The notes under the pieces: generated by a model | The model's input: the letters and a program-made list of their open reading frames with translations, nothing else | Database searches by the model: none | What the model was told of the DNA's origin: nothing | Translations under genes and position numbers: made by a program | Shown here: positions 33,369 through 40,537 of the stretch, in pieces | Position numbering within the stretch: position 1 is the first letter of the stretch | Layout of the letters: each line of letters starts with the position of its first letter | Assembly: GCA_013140765.1 (NCBI GenBank) | Contig: JABFSE010000034.1 | Location: 1 to 40,537, forward strand | DNA: 40,537 nt | Origin: Sulfuriferula sp. | GTDB lineage: Bacteria > Pseudomonadota > Gammaproteobacteria > Burkholderiales > Sulfuriferulaceae | Reading direction: 5' to 3'

Positions 33369-34250
33369 TTAATGTAGCGCGGCATTCCCTTGCAGCTGCA
33401 GCACCATCGCGTCAACAAAAATCCGTACTTTTGCCGACGTATGCCGTCCTTCGCTGTGCAGAATGTGTATCGGCATGGCGGCGGGCTGTTCGCTATCGAG
33501 CAAGGTAGTGAGCGCACCTGTTGCGAGCAGTGCACTGATTTGGTAGGACAGCACGCGGGTGATGCCTAGCCCCTGAACAGCCGCATCTATCGCTGCATCG
33601 TGTGTGGTGACGGCTAGGCGGGGTTGGATTTGCAGGGTGGCGGTGTTGAATTTCCACGTATTGCCCGAATTGCTGGCACTAATCAGCGTATGCCCAGTAA
33701 GCGTATTCAGCGTTTGCGGTGTGCCGTGTTGTGCGAGATATTGCGGCGATGCGCAGAGCACCCGCCGCACTTGTCCCACGCGGACGGTGTTCATGCTTGA
33801 GTCGCTCAGTTCGCCGATACGAACAGCAACATCAACGCCTTCGTCTAGCAGATTAACGACGCGATCTAATAGCAGGGCGGAGATGCTCATGGCAGGATTG
33901 CGTTGCAATAAGCTAATTACGCATGGCAATACAAACATTTTGCCGAATAAAGCAGGGGCAGTAACGGTGAGATGCCCGCGTGGCGTTGCGTTTATCCCCA
34001 TTGCCGTTTCGTCGGCTTCGCTGACAGCATGGATAATCGACTTGACTCGCGCTAAATAATCGTGCCCCGCGTCGGTGATGCGTACATGGCGGGTGGTGCG
34101 TATCAGTAATTTTACCTTGAGCTGGTTTTCCAAAGCAGTCACGGCGCGGGTGACCGCAGGGGGTGACATAGCTAATTGACGCGCCGCCGCTGCGAAACTT
34201 TGTGTTTCCGCAACGGCGACAAATACATTCATGAGCTGGAGCTTGTCCAT
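33369..34250 (-). CDS. LysR-family transcriptional regulator
   Basis: A 293-residue LysR regulator. The helix-turn-helix (about 1-60: MNVFVAVAETQSFAAAARQLAMSPPAVTRAVTALENQLKVKLLIRTTRHVRIT) is followed by a substrate-binding domain typical of the DsdC/AaeR-like branch with SSMNTVRVGQ. The ATG at 34250 is chosen; the frame is open to 34403 but overlaps the divergent gene. It lies divergent from a PNPOx-like gene, 140 bases away, which is the usual layout for a LysR regulator and its target. Confidence 0.9.
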   Translation of the reverse strand: MDKLQLMNVFVAVAETQSFAAAARQLAMSPPAVTRAVTALENQLKVKLLIRTTRHVRITDAGHDYLARVKSIIHAVSEADETAMGINATPRGHLTVTAPALFGKMFVLPCVISLLQRNPAMSISALLLDRVVNLLDEGVDVAVRIGELSDSSMNTVRVGQVRRVLCASPQYLAQHGTPQTLNTLTGHTLISASNSGNTWKFNTATLQIQPRLAVTTHDAAIDAAVQGLGITRVLSYQISALLATGALTTLLDSEQPAAMPIHILHSEGRHTSAKVRIFVDAMVLQLQGNAALH

Positions 34251-34390
34251 TTTTATCGACTTTATTTGCAATAATGTTGAATTTAATGGCTGTATTATTC
34301 CACATTTCGTAATAGTTAATTGCCCATCTTGGCTATTCTCGTGATGTCGTAAATCGGGCAAAGTGTGGGTATATACAAGGAGGTGGGCAG

Positions 34391-34945
34391 ATGAGTGCAT
34401 CAATCAATACGTGGCTACATGAGGGCGAGCAAATCGCTCAAAGCCAATTTGGTGTGGCAGGTTTTTGGGATGTGCATAATTTGCCATCAATGTTGCGCAC
34501 GGCTATCCCGCCTGGCATGGTGACGCTGATAGAGAATCTGCCGTTTTTCTTCATGGCTACTGCCAATGCGCGAGGTGAATGTGATTGCAGTTTTCGTGGG
34601 CGTGAATATGATGTGGCGGGGCGGGCTTATCCGTTGGTTAAAGTGCTAGATAGCCAAACCTTGGTTTTCCCCGATTATAGCGGGAATAAGCTATATAACT
34701 CATTAGGTAACATCCTCGTGAACGGGCATATCGGCATGTTGTTTATGGATTTTCAGTCACGCACGCGGGTGCGGCTGAATGGGCGGGCTGAGGTGATTGA
34801 TAACACCATGAGTTATATTGATATTTTTCCATTAGCACAACGCTATGTGCGTGTAAGTGTGGATCAAGTTTACGGTAATTGTAAAAAGCGGATACCGAGG
34901 ATGGTGCTTGTGCCGTCTGCAGATAGTGAGTTGTATGATGAATAA
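34391..34945 (+). CDS. Pyridoxamine 5'-phosphate oxidase-like flavin-binding protein
   Basis: A 184-residue protein of the split-barrel FMN-binding (PNPOx-like) superfamily. The barrel core shows FFFMATANARGECDCSFRG, LVFPDYSGNKLYNSLGNILVNGHIGMLFMDFQSRTRVRLNGRAEVI, and a C-terminal YVRVSVDQVYGNCKKRIPR, which fits flavin-nucleotide-binding members of about this size. A strong GGAGG site lies 7 bases before the ATG. It starts a run with a GST and an HPP protein, likely under the divergent LysR regulator. Confidence 0.82.
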   Translation: MSASINTWLHEGEQIAQSQFGVAGFWDVHNLPSMLRTAIPPGMVTLIENLPFFFMATANARGECDCSFRGREYDVAGRAYPLVKVLDSQTLVFPDYSGNKLYNSLGNILVNGHIGMLFMDFQSRTRVRLNGRAEVIDNTMSYIDIFPLAQRYVRVSVDQVYGNCKKRIPRMVLVPSADSELYDE

Positions 34946-34955
34946 AGGGGGCGTG

Positions 34956-35579
34956 ATGATGGTGCTATATGAGTTTCCCGTATCGGGTAATTGCCACAAA
35001 GTGCGATTGATGCTGGCTTTGCTGGGTTTGCCGTATCGCAGTGTGGTGTTAAACCGTGAACAGCGCGAGCAAAAGTCCGCTGCGTTTTTGGCGACCAATC
35101 CGTTTGGGCTAGTACCTGTGTTGCAAGATGGTGAACTGGTGTTGCGTGATAGTCAGGCCATATTGGTTTATCTGGCTCAACAATATGGCGGTGCGCACTG
35201 GTGGACAAATGATGCCGCCGATCTCGCGCAGGTGACAGCTTGGCTATCAACGGCGGCGAATGAGGTGACGCGTGGACCGAATGCGTTGCGATTGCTGCAT
35301 AAACTTGGTCGCGCTATTAACGAAACAGAAGCGCAACAAATCACGCACTCGCTATTGGCAATCATGCAAGCGCGACTGGCGCAACATCATTGGCTGGCAC
35401 TGACGCACATCAGCATTGCCGATATTGCCATGTATCCGTATATCGCGTTAGCAGGCGAGGGCGGCGTGCGTGTAGATGATTACCCCGCTGTGACGGCTTG
35501 GCTGGCACGGATACAGGCGTTAGATGGCTATGTGGGGATGGCGGGAATGTGGACAGCGGATGTAGTGGGGGCGCGATAA
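34956..35579 (+). CDS. Glutathione S-transferase
   Basis: A 207-residue GST. The thioredoxin-like N-terminal half has YEFPVSGNCHKVRLMLALLGLPY, NPFGLVPVLQDGELVLRDSQAILVYLAQQYGG, and the helical C-terminal half has HISIADIAMYPYIALA. The ATG at 34956 follows GGGGG by 4 bases; the long upstream extension overlaps the PNPOx-like gene. Conserved residues for glutathione binding (the DSQAI segment) are present. The substrate is unknown; co-expression with a flavin protein points to detoxification. Confidence 0.9.
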   Translation: MMVLYEFPVSGNCHKVRLMLALLGLPYRSVVLNREQREQKSAAFLATNPFGLVPVLQDGELVLRDSQAILVYLAQQYGGAHWWTNDAADLAQVTAWLSTAANEVTRGPNALRLLHKLGRAINETEAQQITHSLLAIMQARLAQHHWLALTHISIADIAMYPYIALAGEGGVRVDDYPAVTAWLARIQALDGYVGMAGMWTADVVGAR

Positions 35580-36088
35580 TGAAATTTTTAGTGAAATTAG
35601 CAGGCGACGGCGCGGCATTGCCAGCGATGGCATCGCGTACCAGCATTTTATTGGCAGGCTTAGGCGGCTTTTTGGCGATAGCCACAGTGGCGGCGTTCAC
35701 GGATTACACCGCGAGTGCTTTATTATTAGGCTCATTCGGTGCATCATGCGTGCTGGTATTTGGCTATCCTGATGTGCCATTTTCTCAGCCTAGAAACGTG
35801 GTTGCGGGGCATTTTATTAGTTCGTTGACGGGCTTGGTTAGTCTCGCGGTGTTCGGTGCGCACTGGTGGGCGGTTGCCTTGGCTGTGAGTTTGGCGATAG
35901 TGCTGATGATGCTCACCCGTACCGTACACCCCCCTGCGGGGTCTAACCCCGTTATCATTTTCTTAACGCAACCCGCATGGGGATTCCTGCTGTTTCCTAC
36001 GCTGATAGGCGCGGTCGTGCTGGTTGTCGTGGCATTGATTTATAACAACGCCACGCGCACGGCAAAATGGCCTAAGTATTGGTTTTAG
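35579..36088 (+). CDS. HPP-family membrane protein
   Basis: A 169-residue inner-membrane protein with four hydrophobic helices and the HPP signature TRTVHPPAGSNPVIIFL at about 113-129, preceded by LLLGSFGASCVLVFGYPDVPFSQPRNVVAGH. Some HPP proteins are reported nitrite transporters in plants and cyanobacteria; the role here is not known. It shares one base with the GST stop (TAATG). The end overlaps the convergent rhodanese by 4 bp. Confidence 0.88.
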   Translation: MKFLVKLAGDGAALPAMASRTSILLAGLGGFLAIATVAAFTDYTASALLLGSFGASCVLVFGYPDVPFSQPRNVVAGHFISSLTGLVSLAVFGAHWWAVALAVSLAIVLMMLTRTVHPPAGSNPVIIFLTQPAWGFLLFPTLIGAVVLVVVALIYNNATRTAKWPKYWF

Positions 36089-36492
36089 GCGGGGTTCAAA
36101 ATAGATTGCAACATTCTATAACCGCCGTGTAAGGAAAACGTGCGTTGGTAGCCTAGCTCGCGGAATAGCTGTGCCGCGTGCAGGCTACGTCGTCCGCTGT
36201 TGCACATGCAAATGAGTATGCAGTCTTGCGCGTAGTGGAGCTTGTTAATCAGTTGCAAAAAGTGCTGTGTGTCTTGCGGGCTGGGGAGGTCGGCATCGAG
36301 CAGCTCTTGCTCGGTTTCGTTGAGCGCGTGCCCCAAAGATTGTTTGAATTGAAATAATGGCAGCGGTATCGCAGTGGCAATTTCGCCTTCTAGTTCCAGC
36401 TCAAATGGTTGGCGTATGTCAATTAAGCAGGCGAGGTTGAGGTTGATTAGCTCTATGGTGCTGGCGGCTGATATTTCCAAAGTATCGTTCAT
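36085..36492 (-). CDS. Rhodanese-like sulfurtransferase domain protein
   Basis: A 135-residue single-domain rhodanese. The active-site loop CNSGRRS (after ILICM) is at about residues 101-107 and holds the catalytic Cys and the Arg of the C-x4-R loop. The CDC25-like N-terminal LIDIRQPFELELEGEIATAIPLPLFQF is present. The ATG at 36492 has no strong ribosome site; an upstream TTG at 36513 lies at the edge of the perfect dyad. It is divergent from the copper receptor gene. Confidence 0.85.
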   Translation of the reverse strand: MNDTLEISAASTIELINLNLACLIDIRQPFELELEGEIATAIPLPLFQFKQSLGHALNETEQELLDADLPSPQDTQHFLQLINKLHYAQDCILICMCNSGRRSLHAAQLFRELGYQRTFSLHGGYRMLQSILNPA

Positions 36493-36515
36493 TTGACGGC
36501 TGGTCTTGTGCAAAA

Positions 36516-36539
36516 CGTTATATTCAATTAAATATAACG
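36516..36539. promoter_or_regulatory. Perfect 9-bp inverted repeat in the rhodanese/copper-receptor gap
   Basis: CGTTATATT-CAATTA-AATATAACG is a perfect dyad, 24 bases after the rhodanese ATG and about 97 bases before the receptor ATG. Such A/T-rich dyads in divergent gaps are commonly repressor operators, often of ArsR- or Rrf2-type proteins. No such regulator gene is adjacent, so its binder is unknown. Confidence 0.55.
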
Positions 36540-36635
36540 ATAAGTCAAGTGATGCTATCCCTGCGACAATTTGTCACATTCCGCTATTTGTCAGCAATCC
36601 GTATATTCGCAGTTTTGTGCGTAAATGGAGTGCTG

Positions 36636-38660
36636 ATGATGTTGAAATATCGCCCATTATGGGTTGCGGTGTGTATGGCTATGCCTGCTGTTGCAGTGGC
36701 TGAGTCTTATCAATTGCCTGATGTGACGGTGGTGGGTAAGTCGGCTGTGATGAGTGGTGCGGCGGTGACTGTTGATGGTTTGGCGAGTGATAATAATCAG
36801 GATTTGGCTGATTTATTAAAGCAAACCGCAGGGGCGGCGGTGGTGCGTAATGGCGCACAAACGGGCATAGTGCAATTGCACGGCTTATTTAATGAACGCG
36901 TCAAAGTGTTGGTGGATGGCATGGATATTACGCCTGCTTGCCCTAATCATATGGATCCGCCGTTGCATTATGCGGCTATTGATAGCACGAACCAGCTTGA
37001 TGTGATTGCGGGGATTACACCTGTTTCACAAGGTGGCGACAGTATCGCGGGGACGGTGATAGTGAAGTCTGCACCTGCGTTATTTACTAAGGATGGCAAG
37101 CTCGCGCCGCAAGTTAGATTACACGCAGGCTATACCAGCGGCAACGATGCGACGAATGTTGGCGCGACTTTAGGGGTGGCTAATCAAACGACCAGCTTCG
37201 GCTATCGTGGTGAGGATATACGTGCGGGTAATTATGTCACCCCGCGCGGCACTGTGGCGGACACAGGTTTCAAAACCACGCGTCATGATATTTACTGGGC
37301 GCATCAAGTTGAATCTGGGCAAATTCGCTTAGATGTCGGTCAGCACAACACTCGCGATGCGGGCACGCCTGCGCTACCTATGGATATGGTTAAGGATGAT
37401 GCGAATAAAGCCAGCTTGAGTTATGTCGGCAATACCGCAGTGGGTGCGGTTGAGGCGCGTGTTTACGTGCATGATATTGACCATCTCATGGATAACTACA
37501 GCTTGCGTCCTAACACTGGGACGAAAGCGTATGCACCAGCGAATAGCAAAAATATAGGCGTGACGTTGAGCAGTAAAGTGGGCAATTTCAAATATGGTGC
37601 GGAATATCTGACCAACGATTTCAATGCCTATTCGCAAGTGCTGGGCGGTGCGCGTAAGGATATGTTTAATAACAGTCGTCGTGACAGGTTCGGGCTGTAC
37701 GGCGAATGGTTGGGCAGCGTTGCGCCAGATTGGACATTATTAGCGGGCGCACGCGCTGACCGTGTGAGCATGAATACCGACGACATTATCTATGGCTACA
37801 GTGCGACTAGCTCCGCTACGCAGTTGGTGCAAACCAATTTCAACGCGCTTGATCATCAACGTACAGATTACAATGTGGATGTAGCTTTGCTGGCTAAATA
37901 TCGCGCCAGCGCGGTACAAAGCTATGAGTTTGGCGTGGCGCGTAAAACGCGTTCACCGAGTATTCTTGAACGCTATTTGTGGTCGTCGCAACAATCCAGC
38001 GCAGGGCAGGCGGATGGTTATAATTACCTAGGTAACATTGACCTCAAGCCTGAAGTATCAAACCAGATCACTGCCGCGACCGAGTGGAAAACGGCTGCCT
38101 GGCAATTCAAGCCTACGCTGTATTACAACCGTGTCACCGATTATATTCAAGGCACATCCACAGGCGTGATTATCAGCGGCAAGCCCGTGTTGCAATATCA
38201 GAACGTTAATGCAGAGCTGTACGGCATCGATTTAGCAACGGATTACGCGATTAGCCCTGCGCTCACGGTGGGCGGTACATTGAGTTATGTGCGCGGCAAG
38301 AATCTGGATAATGGCGATAATCTGTACCGTATCGCGCCGCTGAGTGCGCGTTTGTATGCCGAACAACAAGCGGGTAAATGGACTAACCGAGCGGAGCTTA
38401 ATATCGCCCAACGGCAAAACGATGTGGCGGCTTATAATAAAGAACAGCCGACCAGCGGCTACGCTGTCGTCAATTTGCGTACACGTTGGCAAGCCGATAA
38501 ATCATGGCGCGTATCCGCAGGGGTAGAAAACTTGTTTGACGCGCTCTATTATGATCACTTAGGTGGCATTAACCGCGTATCCAATAGCGTCATTGCCGTG
38601 GGCGGGCAATTGCCAAGTATGGGGCGGTCAGCTTATTTGAGTGTGGATTACGCTTGGTAG
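36636..38660 (+). CDS. TonB-dependent copper receptor, OprC/NosA-like
   Basis: A 674-residue outer-membrane receptor. A signal peptide ends near AVAVAES, followed by the TonB-box-like DVTVVGKS. The plug carries TGIVQLHGLFNERVKVLVDG and then ITPACPNHMDPPLHY, whose Cys and Met (C-x3-M, residues 102 and 106) match the copper-binding pair known in OprC, and GVTPVS-like GGDSIAGTVIVKS. The 22-strand barrel ends with YLSVDYAW. The ATG at 36636 has GGAG 5 bases upstream; the frame is open to 36549. Likely imports or binds copper for the cell. Confidence 0.87.
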   Translation: MMLKYRPLWVAVCMAMPAVAVAESYQLPDVTVVGKSAVMSGAAVTVDGLASDNNQDLADLLKQTAGAAVVRNGAQTGIVQLHGLFNERVKVLVDGMDITPACPNHMDPPLHYAAIDSTNQLDVIAGITPVSQGGDSIAGTVIVKSAPALFTKDGKLAPQVRLHAGYTSGNDATNVGATLGVANQTTSFGYRGEDIRAGNYVTPRGTVADTGFKTTRHDIYWAHQVESGQIRLDVGQHNTRDAGTPALPMDMVKDDANKASLSYVGNTAVGAVEARVYVHDIDHLMDNYSLRPNTGTKAYAPANSKNIGVTLSSKVGNFKYGAEYLTNDFNAYSQVLGGARKDMFNNSRRDRFGLYGEWLGSVAPDWTLLAGARADRVSMNTDDIIYGYSATSSATQLVQTNFNALDHQRTDYNVDVALLAKYRASAVQSYEFGVARKTRSPSILERYLWSSQQSSAGQADGYNYLGNIDLKPEVSNQITAATEWKTAAWQFKPTLYYNRVTDYIQGTSTGVIISGKPVLQYQNVNAELYGIDLATDYAISPALTVGGTLSYVRGKNLDNGDNLYRIAPLSARLYAEQQAGKWTNRAELNIAQRQNDVAAYNKEQPTSGYAVVNLRTRWQADKSWRVSAGVENLFDALYYDHLGGINRVSNSVIAVGGQLPSMGRSAYLSVDYAW

Positions 38661-38951
38661 TGTGCAATTAGCTAATTGTAAGTTTTTGATTGGCTTTATT
38701 TAATAGGGTGTGATGCTATAGTCACGGTCTATTTTTATGCGCTAGTACTTGCTGGATAAGCGGTAGTTCATGAAAAAACTGCCGCTTTAAGGTGAATGGA
38801 TAGACCATCGAGAGTGTCATATTGGTGGTGATTTTCTCTTGATTTATCAACTGTACGGTAGCGGATCTAGCGAGATTGTAAGTTTTGTTAGCGCTGGGAC
38901 GCACGCTGCGCTTTTTGAGTGACTTCACTATACATACCCGCAATACTCCGT
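38661..38951. other. Gene-free gap between copper receptor and met operon
   Basis: About 290 bases without a convincing gene. A perfect 14-bp palindrome CAATTAGCTAATTG lies at 38665-38678, just after the receptor stop. A stem GCGGTAGTT/AACTGCCGC at 38760-38785 followed by TTTAA could be a weak terminator. A 73-codon TTG-start frame on the minus strand (38722-38943) has no ribosome site or family match and is not called. Confidence 0.5.
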
Positions 38952-38957
38952 TAAAAT
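38952..38957 (+). promoter_or_regulatory. Candidate -10 for the SAH riboswitch-metK-ahcY transcript
   Basis: TAAAAT within GTTAAAATGTCGTT, the same 14 bases as before purM. Transcription would start at about 38964, exactly where the riboswitch fold begins. No good -35 is seen at 16-18 bp. Confidence 0.5.
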
Positions 38958-38964
38958 GTCGTTC

Positions 38965-39033
38965 GGTTTGAGGAGCGTTGCGATGGGTTTATCCCGCCAG
39001 GCTCGAACCAGTCTTCACATCAACGGCGCTCAC
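38965..39033 (+). ncRNA. SAH riboswitch
   Basis: The S-adenosylhomocysteine riboswitch core is readable: GAGGAGCGTTGCGA, a short hairpin (GGGTTTATCCC), GCCAGGCTCG and ACGGCGCTCAC. P1 pairs GGTTTGAG (38965-38972) with CTCGAACC (39002-39009); the pseudoknot pairs GAGCG (38973-38977) with CGCTC (39027-39031). It lies 44 bases before the metK start. In this class SAH binding turns expression on. Usually it controls ahcY; here ahcY is the second gene after metK. Confidence 0.92.
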
Positions 39034-39076
39034 GTCTTACTTTTTGGTCAATTATTAACAGAAAGGCGTGGGAACC

Positions 39077-40240
39077 ATGCAAGATTATATTTTCACCTCA
39101 GAATCCGTTTCAGAAGGTCATCCCGACAAAGTCGCTGACCAAATCTCCGATGCCGTATTAGATGCCATTCTTACCCAAGACCCGCACGCACGCGTTGCTT
39201 GCGAGACTTTGGTGACCACGGGCTTAGTCGTTATCGCGGGCGAAATCACTACCCACGCGATGATAGATTACAATCAGATTGCCCGCCAGACGGTGAAGCG
39301 TATTGGTTATGACAGCTCGGACATCGGTTTCGATTACAACACCTGTTCCGTATTGACCACTTTTGGCAAGCAGTCCGCCGACATTGCGCAGGGCGTGAAT
39401 GAAGGCCAAGGGCTGGATTTAGACCAAGGTGCTGGCGATCAAGGCTTGATGTTCGGTTATGCCTGTGACGAAACGCCATCACTCATGCCTATGCCGATTT
39501 ATCTGGCGCATCGTTTGGTTGAGCGTCAGGCTGAATTGCGTAAAGACGGGCGTTTGCCGTGGTTGCGTCCAGATGCTAAATCGCAAGTGTCTATCCGTTA
39601 TGTTGACGGTAAGCCGCAAAGCATAGACACCGTGGTGCTTTCTACCCAGCATCATCCTGATGTTTCCCACGCGCAAATTCAAGAAGCGGTTATCGAAGAA
39701 ATCATCAAGCCCGTGATGCCTGCCGCGATGATGAATGGCGACGTGCGCTATTTGGTGAATCCGACTGGGCGTTTTGTTATCGGCGGCCCTATGGGTGACG
39801 CAGGTTTGACAGGGCGTAAAATCATTGTTGACACCTACGGTGGCGCAGCCCCTCACGGCGGCGGTGCTTTTTCTGGTAAAGACCCTACTAAAGTTGACCG
39901 TTCTGCCGCTTACGCAGGTCGTTATGTGGCGAAAAACATCGTTGCCGCTGGTTTGGCAACCAAGTGCTTAGTCCAAGTGGCATACGCAATTGGCGTGGCG
40001 CGTCCTGTTTCGTTGATGGTCAATACCTTTGGCACAGGCAAAATCAGTGACGAACGCATTGCAAAATTAGTCGAAGCGCATTTTGATTTACGCCCTAAAG
40101 CTATCATCCAAACGCTGAATCTGCTCCGCCCTATTTACACCCGCACCGCGAGTTACGGTCACTTCGGGCGTGATGAGCCAGAATTCACTTGGGAAGCTAT
40201 CGACAAAGCAGAAGAATTAAAGTCTGCCGCTGGTCTATAA
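39077..40240 (+). CDS. metK: S-adenosylmethionine synthase
   Basis: A 387-residue enzyme making S-adenosylmethionine from methionine and ATP. It has [43 protein letters not shown] and [23 protein letters not shown]. The ATG at 39077 gives the usual [11 protein letters not shown] opening; a GTG 9 bases upstream is also open. GAAAGG precedes it. It is controlled by the SAH riboswitch and followed by ahcY after 33 bases. Confidence 0.96.
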   Translation: MQDYIFTSESVSEGHPDKVADQISDAVLDAILTQDPHARVACETLVTTGLVVIAGEITTHAMIDYNQIARQTVKRIGYDSSDIGFDYNTCSVLTTFGKQSADIAQGVNEGQGLDLDQGAGDQGLMFGYACDETPSLMPMPIYLAHRLVERQAELRKDGRLPWLRPDAKSQVSIRYVDGKPQSIDTVVLSTQHHPDVSHAQIQEAVIEEIIKPVMPAAMMNGDVRYLVNPTGRFVIGGPMGDAGLTGRKIIVDTYGGAAPHGGGAFSGKDPTKVDRSAAYAGRYVAKNIVAAGLATKCLVQVAYAIGVARPVSLMVNTFGTGKISDERIAKLVEAHFDLRPKAIIQTLNLLRPIYTRTASYGHFGRDEPEFTWEAIDKAEELKSAAGL

Positions 40241-40249
40241 ATTATTTAG

Positions 40250-40537
<288 letters not shown>

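Noticed and set aside
35929-35941. CCCCCC-TGC-GGGG resembling the island's G/C dyads
   Set aside because: It lies inside the HPP coding sequence where it encodes the conserved His-Pro-Pro-Ala-Gly motif, and the spacer is only 3 bases without the AACT pattern.
38722-38943. 73-codon minus-strand frame in the gap before the SAH riboswitch
   Set aside because: TTG start, no ribosome site, very basic composition without motifs, and it runs through a hairpin and the met promoter region.
39479-39856. 125-codon open frame opposite metK
   Set aside because: Antisense to a fully conserved enzyme and rich in His/Arg, typical of a shadow frame.

Overview
The window looks like a betaproteobacterial chromosome segment. 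The gene neighbourhoods fit that class: rph-rdgB-hemW next to a PP2C phosphatase/Ser-Thr kinase pair and yicC, miaB-phoH-ybeY-corC, and an SAH riboswitch ahead of metK-ahcY. Base composition is moderate. Genus cannot be fixed from this sequence; Nitrosomonadales or Methylophilales-like is only an impression.

Layout. 1-122: the 3' end of a 5S rRNA and its terminator, so an rRNA operon ends here. 193-6213: housekeeping genes tcdA, hemW, rdgB, rph, PP2C phosphatase and Ser/Thr kinase on the minus strand, then yicC divergent. 6263-15855: an accessory island made almost only of exported proteins. It holds DUF3617-like periplasmic proteins, lipoproteins, an OmpA-like protein, a SlyB-like protein, two beta-gamma-crystallin proteins and a family of short cysteine repeats shared by three proteins. 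16022-19184: a small putative sugar module (SemiSWEET transporter, GntR/UTRA regulator, PfkB kinase) and a LuxR-type regulator. 19171-27542: an AI-2E-family membrane protein, mutY, tatD-like, a GSU2403-type nucleotidyltransferase, a PEMT-like methyltransferase, psiF, purC, purM, yggX and two conserved proteins. 27599-33273: yegP, purK-purE, and corC, ybeY, phoH, miaB. 33369-36492: LysR regulator divergent from a PNPOx-like protein, then GST, HPP protein and rhodanese. 36636-38660: an OprC/NosA-type copper TonB receptor. 38952-40537: promoter, SAH riboswitch, metK and the start of ahcY.

The most unusual part is the 6.2-15.9 kb island. Three near-identical G/C dyads (CCCCC, 5-6 A/T-rich bases, GGGGG) sit in its three promoter-containing gaps. 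For two of them a good -10 hexamer lies 31 bp from the dyad centre, which suggests a common activator. The island also contains an uncharacterised repeat of about 30 residues (C-x-x-GYVWREA...DHVCVTP...DN), alone or fused to calcium-type beta-gamma-crystallin domains.

Other points worth checking are a yegP gene whose only plausible start codon is ATA, a perfect 9-bp dyad between the rhodanese and copper-receptor genes, an inverted repeat ahead of purM, and repeated TGGTAT elements ahead of the PfkB kinase. Functions are assigned by recognising family motifs by eye; no database search was run.
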